NCBI GenBank assembly: GCA_900556535.1
Contig: USPI01000004.1
Coordinates: 1-22,882 of the forward strand
DNA: 22,882 bases
Reading direction: 5' to 3'
DNA from: an uncultured Eubacteriales bacterium
GTDB taxonomy: Bacteria; Bacillota; Clostridia; Oscillospirales; Oscillospiraceae
Part shown: piece after piece, positions 8,070 to 16,000 of the stretch
Position numbering within the stretch: position 1 is the stretch's first letter
Layout: the number at the start of each line of letters is the position of its first letter
Program-made: the position numbers and the translations under genes
The notes under the pieces: generated by a model
What the model saw: only the letters and a program-made list of their open reading frames with translations
What the model was told of the DNA's origin: nothing
Databases searched by the model: none

Positions 8070-8552
8070 ATGAAGCTTTTATTTAAACAGCGCTTTTTCT
8101 CGTGGTTTGACAGCTATGACGTCTATGACGAGTACGGCGAGCGGGTATTCACCGTCGAGGGCAAGCTCGGCTGGGGACACGTTCTGCATATCCTTGACCG
8201 CAGCGGCAGGCATATCGGCACCGTGCGCGAGCGCGTGCTGACGCTTTTTGAGCCGAAGTTCGAGATATACCGCGGCAAGGACGAATACATAGGCTGCATA
8301 ACGAAGCGCTTTACGTTCTTCAGACCAAAGTTCGAAATTGACTATAACGGCTGGCAGGTAAGCGGCGATCTCTTTGCGTGGGATTACACAGTTACGGACG
8401 CACACGGCGCGTGTATCGCCGTTATTGAGAAAAAGCTCCTGAACTTTACCGACACTTATTCCATTGACGTTGCAGACACCGATAACGCCCTGTGCGTTTT
8501 GATGCTCGTGCTCGCAATAGACGCCGAAAAATGCAGCAGCAATAACGGATAA
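8070..8552 (+). CDS. LURP-one-related / YxjI-like protein (tubby C-terminal fold)
   Basis: This 160-residue soluble protein shows the alternating beta-strand pattern of the DUF567/LOR (YxjI) family. It opens with MKLLFKQRFFSWFDSYDVYDEYGERVFTVEGKL, and then repeats LFEPKFEIYR and FFRPKFEIDY strands. The fold is related to the tubby C-terminal domain and phospholipid scramblases; bacterial members have no established function. The ribosome binding site AAAAGGAG (8057-8064) lies 5 bases before the ATG. I see no separate promoter in the 49 bases after thrS, so it is probably reached by read-through of the thrS terminator and would then follow threonine control. A bidirectional terminator closes the gene. 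Confidence 0.8.
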   Translation: MKLLFKQRFFSWFDSYDVYDEYGERVFTVEGKLGWGHVLHILDRSGRHIGTVRERVLTLFEPKFEIYRGKDEYIGCITKRFTFFRPKFEIDYNGWQVSGDLFAWDYTVTDAHGACIAVIEKKLLNFTDTYSIDVADTDNALCVLMLVLAIDAEKCSSNNG

Positions 8553-8556
8553 GATG

Positions 8557-8588
8557 AAAAAAGACACCCTCACGAGGGTGTCTTTTTT
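8557..8588. terminator. bidirectional terminator between convergent genes
   Basis: AAAAAAGACACCCT (8557-8570) pairs perfectly with AGGGTGTCTTTTTT (8575-8588) around the 4-base loop CACG. The A and T flanks give a T run on either strand, so it serves both the plus-strand YxjI-like gene and the minus-strand nitroreductase. Confidence 0.92.
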
Positions 8589-8591
8589 TAC

Positions 8592-9113
8592 TTAAATTCT
8601 GAATAGCCGTCCGTCACGCAGGGGCTTTGCCTGCGGTCTTTCGCAGTCGGGATAGCCGAGGATGCAGTGACCGACGCCGATGTACTCGTCGCCGATGCCG
8701 CAGCCGCGCAGTATCTCCCGCGCCTCGGGCATCTCAAAGACCTCCTTGGCTCTGTTTATCCAGCATGAGCCGAGACCGAGCGCGCTTGCGGCGTTCATGA
8801 GGTTTCCGAGGACGAGCGCGCCGTCCTCAACGTGCGTGGCGATATTGCGGTCTGCCAAAACAACGATGACCGTGGGCGCACCGTAAAAGGGGTCGACCTC
8901 CTCGGCACCCATGACGAGCGCGTTGAGCCGAGACAGCCGCGCAATGGTATCCTTATCCTGAATTGCGAGCAGCACCGTCGGCTGCCTGTTCATGGCCGAC
9001 GGAGCGGCAAGCCCCGCGCGTATCACACAGTCAAGCTCACTGTCCGTGATCTGCTCCGGCTTATACGCTCTGATGCTTCTGCGCTCAAGGATCTTTTCAA
9101 GTGCCTCGTTCAT
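8592..9113 (-). CDS. nitroreductase family protein (FMN-dependent)
   Basis: This is a 173-residue single-domain flavoprotein of the nitroreductase superfamily. The N-terminal ERRSIRAYKPEQI (residues 10-22) is the typical FMN phosphate-binding opening, followed by AAPSAMNRQP. The central DGALVLGNLMNAASALGLGSCWINRA and the C-terminal GYPDCERPQAKP are also family-typical. Such enzymes use NAD(P)H to reduce varied substrates, and the physiological one cannot be read from sequence. It starts one base after the stop of the small gene upstream, with GAGGAG 7 bases before the ATG inside that gene's end. It is the last gene of the minus-strand cluster and ends at a bidirectional terminator. Confidence 0.9.
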   Translation of the reverse strand: MNEALEKILERRSIRAYKPEQITDSELDCVIRAGLAAPSAMNRQPTVLLAIQDKDTIARLSRLNALVMGAEEVDPFYGAPTVIVVLADRNIATHVEDGALVLGNLMNAASALGLGSCWINRAKEVFEMPEAREILRGCGIGDEYIGVGHCILGYPDCERPQAKPLRDGRLFRI

Positions 9114-9114
9114 T

Positions 9115-9501
9115 TCAGGGCTCCTCTATGTCGTAAAACTCCGCGTACTCGGGACCGTTTTTCGCCGCCTCCACCGCGGCCTTTGCCGCCTCAAGCTCAC
9201 GGCGCATGGTCTCGATGCGCTCGTCTATTTTGGTCAGCTCGTCGAAGAGGGGAGCATACTTGCCGTAGGGCGCGTCGCGGTTTTCGTCATAGCAGATGCG
9301 GCCTATTTCGAGAAACACCTTTTTCTGCTCCTCAAGCTCGCCGTTTATCTGCAAGGTGAGCTTTGCTATGTTCGCGTAGCAGCGCGCCGCGGTGCTGCCC
9401 TTGTCGTATGCATCGCGCAGCCCGCCGCCCTCGACGTACTGCTTTGCCTTATTCGTGACGCTGTTTATCGTGCCCTTGACTATGCTTTTGTAATCAGCCA
9501 T
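9115..9501 (-). CDS. hypothetical coiled-coil protein downstream of lgt
   Basis: This is a 128-residue soluble protein with no family I can name. The N-terminal half contains ADYKSIVKGTINSVTNKAKQYVEGGGLRD-like helix, and the middle has a Cys-Tyr pair (RCYANIAKLTLQI, RICYDENRDAPYGKYAPLF). The C-terminal third is a likely coiled coil (FDELTKIDERIETMRRELEAAKAAVEAAKN). I chose the ATG at 9501 because GGAAGGAG lies 9 bases before it; a TTG two codons upstream (9507) would sit only 3 bases from the same site. The start overlaps the end of lgt by 8 bases, so translation is coupled to lgt. Confidence 0.7.
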   Translation of the reverse strand: MADYKSIVKGTINSVTNKAKQYVEGGGLRDAYDKGSTAARCYANIAKLTLQINGELEEQKKVFLEIGRICYDENRDAPYGKYAPLFDELTKIDERIETMRRELEAAKAAVEAAKNGPEYAEFYDIEEP

Positions 9502-10399
9502 TTTCAATATCTCCTTCCTGCACCTCGGGCTTTTTTATCCGCGTGCTGCGGTTAACGAAAAGCCCCTCGGGCGAATGCTTTTTTCTTGCGTTTATTATGA
9601 GTATGACGGCCGCCGTGACCGCGCTGACGATCGCCAGAAGCTGCGAAACGCGGATGTCGGTCGAGCCGATGTAGAGGCTGTCGGTCCTGAGCCCCTCGAC
9701 CCACGACCTGCCTAAACCGTACCAGAATATGTACAGGCAGAAAAACTGCCCGTCGTATTGCCGCTTGCCGCGCCTGAGAAGAATGTACAGTGCGATAAGC
9801 CCCGCGAAATTCCACAGGCTCTCGTAGAGAAACGTCGGGTGAACGTATATTGTCTCGCTGCCGGGAACGGTCAGTCCCATGCGGCAGAACACGTCGGTCA
9901 CGCCGCCGAAGGCCTCGCGGTTTATGAAGTTACCCCAGCGTCCTATCGCCTGACCTATGAGCAGACCGAAGGCAGCAAGGTCGCCGAGCGCCATGACGGG
10001 TATTTTCTTATGACGGCAGACCAGAGCGCCTGTTATAACGCCTGCGATTATGCCGCCGTAAATGGCAAGCCCGCCGTCGCGCACCATGAATATCTCCGAG
10101 GGATTTGCGATGAAATAGTCGAGCTTAAAGAGAACGTAATAGAGCCTTGCGCCGATTATGCAGGTCGGAATGAGCCAGATGACGAAGTCAAAAAGGTCGT
10201 CCGAGGTGATGCCGAATTTTTCCGCCTGTCTTGCGCAGAAGAGGGCGGCGAAGATAAAGCCGAGCGCGATTATTACGCCGTAAAAATAAATTTCAAAGCC
10301 GAAAACGGTGAAGCTGTACGGCGGGTCGATGCTGAAATTTCCGAACATGGGGAAACTTATCGCCGCGTCGCGCAGCATGGTTGAGGTGAGAAAAGTCAT
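9494..10399 (-). CDS. lgt: prolipoprotein diacylglyceryl transferase
   Basis: This integral membrane enzyme transfers diacylglycerol from phosphatidylglycerol to the lipobox cysteine of prolipoproteins. At 301 residues it has the usual length, with about seven membrane helices. The early YGVIIALGF stretch and the Lgt signature GRWGNFINRE (residues 153-162) are intact, as is the later YIFWYGLGRSWVEGLRTD region, which carries conserved arginine and glutamate residues. AAAGGA lies 8 bases before the ATG. The gene is 12 bases downstream of ymfH and overlaps the next gene, so it belongs to the compact minus-strand cluster. Confidence 0.96.
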   Translation of the reverse strand: MTFLTSTMLRDAAISFPMFGNFSIDPPYSFTVFGFEIYFYGVIIALGFIFAALFCARQAEKFGITSDDLFDFVIWLIPTCIIGARLYYVLFKLDYFIANPSEIFMVRDGGLAIYGGIIAGVITGALVCRHKKIPVMALGDLAAFGLLIGQAIGRWGNFINREAFGGVTDVFCRMGLTVPGSETIYVHPTFLYESLWNFAGLIALYILLRRGKRQYDGQFFCLYIFWYGLGRSWVEGLRTDSLYIGSTDIRVSQLLAIVSAVTAAVILIINARKKHSPEGLFVNRSTRIKKPEVQEGDIENG

Positions 10400-10411
10400 G
10401 TTATCGTTCCT

Positions 10412-11692
10412 TTATTGTGCCTTTACCGGGGAAATAATGCTCATTGCGAGCCTGTCGGGAGAAAGATGGGTGCTTATAAATTCCTCGCACTCGGCTTTTT
10501 TGATGCTCTCGAGCACCTCGAAGCCGTCAAGTGCGCAGTAGCCGCCGAACTGACCCTCAACGAGCGCAAAGCACAGCGCGTCAAAGTGCTCAAGCGCCCT
10601 GAGCTCGGAGCCGAACATCGCCTTTTTCGCCGCGTCGAACGCATCGGGATCAAGTCCGCGCTCCGACACGTTTTTAACGGCGCCCTTGAGCTCCGCGAGG
10701 ACCTTCCGAGGCGCCTCGCTCTGCCCGTGAATTATGATCGTCGCGGTGCCGGCCGCGTAATCGGTCTCATAGCCGAAATTCCGTCCGAGCGTGCCGTCGG
10801 CGTACAGGCTGCTGTAAAAATCGCCTGACTGACCGAGCAGCGTCCTCAGCGCGAGCTGCGAAACGAGCTTTTGCCGCAGGAGGGCATCGCCGTCGGGCGC
10901 GGGGGTGAGCTTTGCGCCGATGAAAAACTGCGGCGCGGAGACCTCCATGCGCTCCTCGCAGAAGCTCTCGTGCGGATATTCCGTCTCACTTTCGCCCATG
11001 TCCGCCTTCGGCGTCTCCTGCCGCTCGTGCGTGAGCAGCTTGTCGGCAATGCCGAATATGCGCTCGGGATCGCAGTCTGCGGCCACGCAAAGGGTCATGT
11101 TTGACGGCGCGTAAAACGCCCTGTGGCAGTCATAAAGCGTCTGCGCGCTTATCTGCGCGATGCTCTCGATGCTGCCCGCGACCTGATCGCGTATGGGGTG
11201 GTGCGCATAGAGCATACGCATGAGGCGGTTATAGATGACGTAGCCGGGATCGTCTTCGACCATGCATATCTCCTGCCCGATGATACCCTGCTCCTTGGCA
11301 ACGGTCTCGTCGGTGAAATAGGGCGTCGAGACAAATTTTATGAGCATACGCAGGTTTTCCTCAAAGCCCTCGGTGCAGCCGAAATAATAGGCGGTCATGC
11401 CGCTTGAGGTAAACGCATTCGGCTGCGCGCCGTTTGCGGCAAGTGTGGCGAGGGCGTTGTCGCCGTCGGGCATATCAAACATCTTGTGCTCAAGAAAATG
11501 CGCAACTCCCGCGGGAGTGTCGTGCATCGTGCCGCCGAGCGAAAAGCGCCGATGCGCGCCGCCGTAGTTTGCTGCAAGCACCGCGAAGCCGTGCCTGAAG
11601 CCGGGCTTTGTCACGACGTTTATCCGCAGTCCGCTGCGAAGCTCGCCCGAATAAATATCCTCGCCGAGCTTTTCATATCTTTTATGCTTCAT
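10412..11692 (-). CDS. ymfH: M16 family zinc metallopeptidase YmfH (catalytic partner)
   Basis: This 426-residue M16 peptidase carries the inverted zinc motif HFLEH (H65, E68, H69). The two distal glutamates, E134 and E141, are spaced by 7 as in pitrilysin, so the zinc site looks complete. It pairs with the next gene upstream, an M16 homologue without the motif, as in the ymfF/ymfH pairs of Bacillota. In Bacillus subtilis these genes have been linked to the 5-aminopentanol modification of elongation factor P; a direct substrate is not known to me. The start codon lies inside the end of ymfF (11-base overlap), with GAGGAGG 6 bases upstream, pointing to coupled translation and roughly equal output. 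Confidence 0.92.
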   Translation of the reverse strand: MKHKRYEKLGEDIYSGELRSGLRINVVTKPGFRHGFAVLAANYGGAHRRFSLGGTMHDTPAGVAHFLEHKMFDMPDGDNALATLAANGAQPNAFTSSGMTAYYFGCTEGFEENLRMLIKFVSTPYFTDETVAKEQGIIGQEICMVEDDPGYVIYNRLMRMLYAHHPIRDQVAGSIESIAQISAQTLYDCHRAFYAPSNMTLCVAADCDPERIFGIADKLLTHERQETPKADMGESETEYPHESFCEERMEVSAPQFFIGAKLTPAPDGDALLRQKLVSQLALRTLLGQSGDFYSSLYADGTLGRNFGYETDYAAGTATIIIHGQSEAPRKVLAELKGAVKNVSERGLDPDAFDAAKKAMFGSELRALEHFDALCFALVEGQFGGYCALDGFEVLESIKKAECEEFISTHLSPDRLAMSIISPVKAQ

Positions 11693-12980
11693 CGCCGTCC
11701 TCCTCGTCCGTGCCGCGCAGATAATATACGGCGTCGGGCACTATGCTGCGCGCTATCTGCACGATGTCCTCAAGCTCGACGCAGTCTATCGCCGCGGCAA
11801 GCTCCTCGGGCTCGACGTCAAGCCCGTCGAGAGTGCTTTTAAGATAAAACGACTCAAGTTCATTCTGATCGTCGGCCACGGCAAGCAGATCCGCCGCGCA
11901 GCTACGCTTTGCCGCGCACAGCTCGTCCTCGCTCACCTCGCCGCGTCTGATCGCGTCAAGCTGCGCTTCAATTTCGGCCTTTGCCGCGTCAAATTTATCA
12001 AAATCCACGCCGCAGGAAACGTACATGATGCCCTTTTGCACGTTGACCGTGCTGCTTGCGTAGTAGCAAAGCGAGAGCCTTTCGCGGACGTTGACAAAGA
12101 GCTTCGAGGTCACTCCGCCGCCGAAAACGGCGTTAAACACGCGCATCGCGGCAAGGTCGGGGTCGTCCATGCAGTCGCCGAGACGGTAGCCCATGACTAT
12201 CTTGCCCTGCGTCACGCTCATTTCGTCCGTGAATACGCGCACCTCGTCCTCAACGGCGTTCATGCGAATATCCGTGCCTATATCATAGTTAATTTCGCCG
12301 CGCGACATACCGGACAGCGCGTCCGAGAGGATGTCCGAAACGGTGTCCGCGTCCTCCGAGCCGCAGTAGAATATTTCGACTGGTGCTGTCTGGACGAGGC
12401 TGCGATAGTGCTTCGTGAGCTTCTGATAGTGGATATTCTCCGCCGCATCCTCCGTACCGAGCGGGGGCACGGCAAACGCCTCGTAGCAGCACATCTGCTC
12501 AAGCAGGCGCAAAACGGCATAGCTGCGCTTGTCGTTGATTCTGCCTCTTATCCGCTCAAGCAGTTTTTCCTTTTCACTTTCGACGTAGTCCGGCAGGAGC
12601 AGTCCGCCCTTGGTGCAGGGGGTGAGCAGAAGCTCCGCGCAAAGCTGGGCGACGCTCTCGAAAACCGAGCTCCCCGCGGGAAGACAGCGGTCGTCTGGAA
12701 AGCTCGCTGCAAGGCCGATGCACTGAATTTCGCCGACTCTGCGCACACGCGGCTCTATCCTGCTGCCGTAGAGCCTGTCAAGCTCGACGGCAAGCGTCTG
12801 CATATCCGTGCGATAGCGGCTGCCGCGCCGCAGCACAAAGGGTATGACCGCATTCATCGCCGCCGTTTCTCTGTCAAGCTGCGTGAGCAGAGTTACGCTC
12901 AGGCAGTCGGTCTTGAATTTCCCGCTTCTGAGGGCAGTGAGCCAAACTCCCGGGAGCAGTTCTTTTCTGACGGTATCCAT
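11682..12980 (-). CDS. ymfF: M16 family peptidase-like protein YmfF (non-catalytic partner)
   Basis: This 432-residue protein shares the M16 fold but not the zinc site. Where HxxEH is expected (about residues 40-60) it reads VIPFVLRRGSRYRTDMQTL instead, with no HxxEH anywhere. The C-terminal half keeps features such as FNAVFGGGVTSKLFVNVRERLSLCYYASS, which resembles the substrate-binding GGG-SxLF-xxREK segment of the non-catalytic M16 subunit. AAGGAGG lies 7 bases before the ATG. It probably forms a heterodimer with the catalytic partner encoded next. It is separated from the large glucan synthase gene by 45 bases that include an extended -10. Confidence 0.9.
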   Translation of the reverse strand: MDTVRKELLPGVWLTALRSGKFKTDCLSVTLLTQLDRETAAMNAVIPFVLRRGSRYRTDMQTLAVELDRLYGSRIEPRVRRVGEIQCIGLAASFPDDRCLPAGSSVFESVAQLCAELLLTPCTKGGLLLPDYVESEKEKLLERIRGRINDKRSYAVLRLLEQMCCYEAFAVPPLGTEDAAENIHYQKLTKHYRSLVQTAPVEIFYCGSEDADTVSDILSDALSGMSRGEINYDIGTDIRMNAVEDEVRVFTDEMSVTQGKIVMGYRLGDCMDDPDLAAMRVFNAVFGGGVTSKLFVNVRERLSLCYYASSTVNVQKGIMYVSCGVDFDKFDAAKAEIEAQLDAIRRGEVSEDELCAAKRSCAADLLAVADDQNELESFYLKSTLDGLDVEPEELAAAIDCVELEDIVQIARSIVPDAVYYLRGTDEEDGDEA

Positions 12981-13010
12981 GGCATGACCTCCTTGGACTT
13001 ATAATAAATC

Positions 13011-13019
13011 AGTATAGCA
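13011..13019 (-). promoter_or_regulatory. possible extended -10 promoter before ymfF
   Basis: Read on the minus strand, TGCTATACT is an extended -10, the same string as in the strong ylxM promoter. It lies in the 45-base gap before ymfF, about 30 bases upstream of the ATG. I see no good -35 box, so the M16-lgt group may have its own weak promoter or simply continue the transcript from the glucan synthase gene. Confidence 0.35.
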
Positions 13020-13025
13020 CACTTT

Positions 13026-16000
13026 TCATGCATATGGTATATTTTTTCCGTCGTATTTTTCCCCGTTTACAAATATGCCGTCCGCGCCTATGCATATTTT
13101 GAGCGGCGTTTTTCCGAGCGGGCGCAGCGTTATGCGGCAGTCGGGAAAGCCCTCGGGCAGGGTGGGGCGGATATAGAGCCCGCCGTGCCACAGCCGGAGC
13201 CCCAAAAACTCCTCGGCGAAAACGCGGAAGTACCAGCCCGACGAGCCGGTGTACCATGTCCAGCCCGCCTCACCCTCATGACCCGGCGCGGTGTATACGT
13301 CGGCGGCAAGGACGAAGGGCTCGGCAAGATACTCGCGCAAATCGTGATTTTCCGGCAGCAGTGCACACAGTATCTCCCACGCATCGCCCGCGCGGCCGCG
13401 CCTCAAGCAGGCCATCGCAAGCCACAGTGCCGCGTGAGTGTACTGCCCGCCGTTTTCACGAAAGCCCGCGCCGTAGCTGCGGATATATCCGGGGTCGCGT
13501 CCGCCGCCGCAAAACGGAGGGTCAAAAAGCTTTATTATTTTCCGCTCGCGGTCGAACAAAAGCCTCAGCGCGCTGTCAAGCGCCGTGTCTGCTCGGGAGT
13601 TTTGTGCCTCGGCGCAAAAGCAGGCCCAGCTTTGCGCAATGGAGTCGATTCGGCACTCGCCGCAGCTTTTTGAACCGAGCGGCGCACCGTCGGGCCAGAA
13701 GCCTCGCAGATACCACTCACCGTCCCACGCCGAGTCCGCCGCCTGTCCGATCTCGGCTGCCAAGGCGCGGTATTTCTCCGAATTTGGTTTACATAACGAC
13801 ATAAGCAGCTCCGAAAATCTCCGCACGCAGCAGGCGAAAAACCAGCTGAGCCAAACGCTTTCACCGCCGATGTTGTCCAGGCCGTCGTTCCAGTCGCCGC
13901 TGCCGAAAAGCAGCAGTCCGTGCTCACCGCGGCCGCGCGCGATGCACAGGTCTATTGCCCTGCAAGCGTGCTCAAGAACGTTTTCCGCGCAGTCCGAGCG
14001 CGGCGGCGTTTCATAGCGGTCGCGCTCGTGCGCTTCGAGCGGAGCGGAGTTGACATAATATTCACGGCACTCGTATATTTCAAAATCTCCGGTCTTTTCA
14101 GTGTACTCGCACAGCGCCCAAACTAGCCATAGAAGATCGTCCGAGCAGCGCGTGCGCACGCCCTTGTCCGAGCCTGCGGTCGAGTGCCACCAGTGCATGA
14201 CGTCGCCCTCAAGATACTGATGGCGGCAGGCGCTTAAAATGTGCGAGCGCGCAAGGCTGGCGTCTATGAGAATGAGGTTAACGGCATCCTGAAGCTGGTC
14301 ACGAAAACCGACCGCGCCGCCGCTTTGATACATTGAGCAGCGCCCCATGAGCCGACAGGCGAGAGTCTGATAAACAGCCCAGCCGCTCATATAATTATCC
14401 GCCTCGCCGCAGCCCGTGAGCGTTAGAGCGGTGCATATTTTGAGCCAGTGCGCCCTTGTGCGCTCAAGCGCCGAGAATGCGGTTTCGGGTTTACATAACC
14501 GCAATAACTCATCTTCCTGAGCGCAGCCGCAAACGAGCACGATAACGCTCTGAGCCTCAAGCCTTGCCGCGAATACGGGATAGCTCAGATCGCTCGTTCT
14601 TTCGTCAAATTCGCCGTAGCTCCAAGATAAAAGGTCACAGGTATAGCCCAAAACGGGCGCAGAGCATACGACTCGGAATTTGAGACCTTCAATTGCGGAG
14701 CGGCTGCTCGATGCGGTGAATACGGAGTTTACATAATTTACGCTTACTGCTGTATGATCGTTCTCGTTTTCGGCAAGCAGCAGCTCGCATTTCCATTCGA
14801 TGCTGCCGCTCAGCTCGCCGAAAAGCTCGATGATAAAAACACGCGCGTCAATGTCGGGAGGGACGAACGCCGTGCATCGCGTTGCGCTGCTGCCGAGGCT
14901 TTTTTCCCAAACTGCGCAGCCGCAGCCGAATTTAATTCGGCAGCTTGCGCCGTCAGGAGCAGCAAACAGACTATGGCGGGAGTTATCCGTCACAAGCTCC
15001 AGACTTTCAGGTCCCGAAACGGCGTCGGGCTCGTTCGCCCACGGCGTCAGCCGCATTTCACGCGCGTTTTGAAACCACATATTGCCCATGCCGGTGTCAG
15101 CGGCAATATAGCCCATGCGCCCGTTTGTGAGCATGGTGCTCCAAACGCGGGAGGGGAGTGTTTGGTTTACATAAAACACAAAGCTGCCGTCATCTAAATA
15201 TTCGTGCTTTATTGCGGCGCCGATACCACGACGGTTACATTTGACCGTGCGCGGCGGTGCGGAAAACGTCCGCCTTCGCTCCTCGGCACCGATGATGCAT
15301 GCGGCGGCGGAGCTCACAAGAGGCTGCGCTTCTGTCGGCAGTATCCTCACACCCGCGTGCGTTCCGAGCAGCGCCTCAAGACCGTGAGCCGCCAGCGTAT
15401 CGCGCACCTTGGAATACACCGGGCGGCAGTATTCTCCGCCCTCGTCGGTGAAGAATACGAGATCGGCATACACCCCGCAGGCTCGCAGCAGACAAAACCT
15501 GCGCGTGACCGCTTCGATATTCTCCTCCTGCTGGCAGCAAATTATCGGCAGGTCGCCCGAAATGCCGTAGCGCCAGAGCTCGCTTTTGGCGGGGAAGGGC
15601 CGGGCGGCGCTGACAAACAAGAGCTTTCCGAGCAGGCTCATCGCTTTGCCGACCTCGGCGGCGTTCATGTGCGTCAGACTTGCGCAGGCGGGAACCATCG
15701 CGCCGTACTCCTCGGGGCCCTGCGCGAGCATATGCTGCGCACCGCTGTACGCGCCCTCGGGCGAATCGGCAGCGCAGAGCGAAAACCGCAGCCTCGTCCG
15801 CTCCGAGGCCTTGAGCGAAAGCCGCGCCGCGACGCTTACAAAGGGGGCGGATAACGCGCCGTCGGGGCTTATCTCGCTCGCCCGCGCCGTAATATCCCTG
15901 TCGCAGGCAACGCAGAGCCACACCTCCTCCTGCCGCGAGCGCGCAAGCCTGTGCAGCATCAGGCAGTTTGACTCATTTTTTGCCTCGATGCCGAGCCGCC

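Noticed and set aside
12036..13004. Open frame (322 codons) on the plus strand opposite ymfF
   Set aside because: Overlaps the whole of ymfF and reads as low-complexity Arg/Ala/His sequence without domain features.
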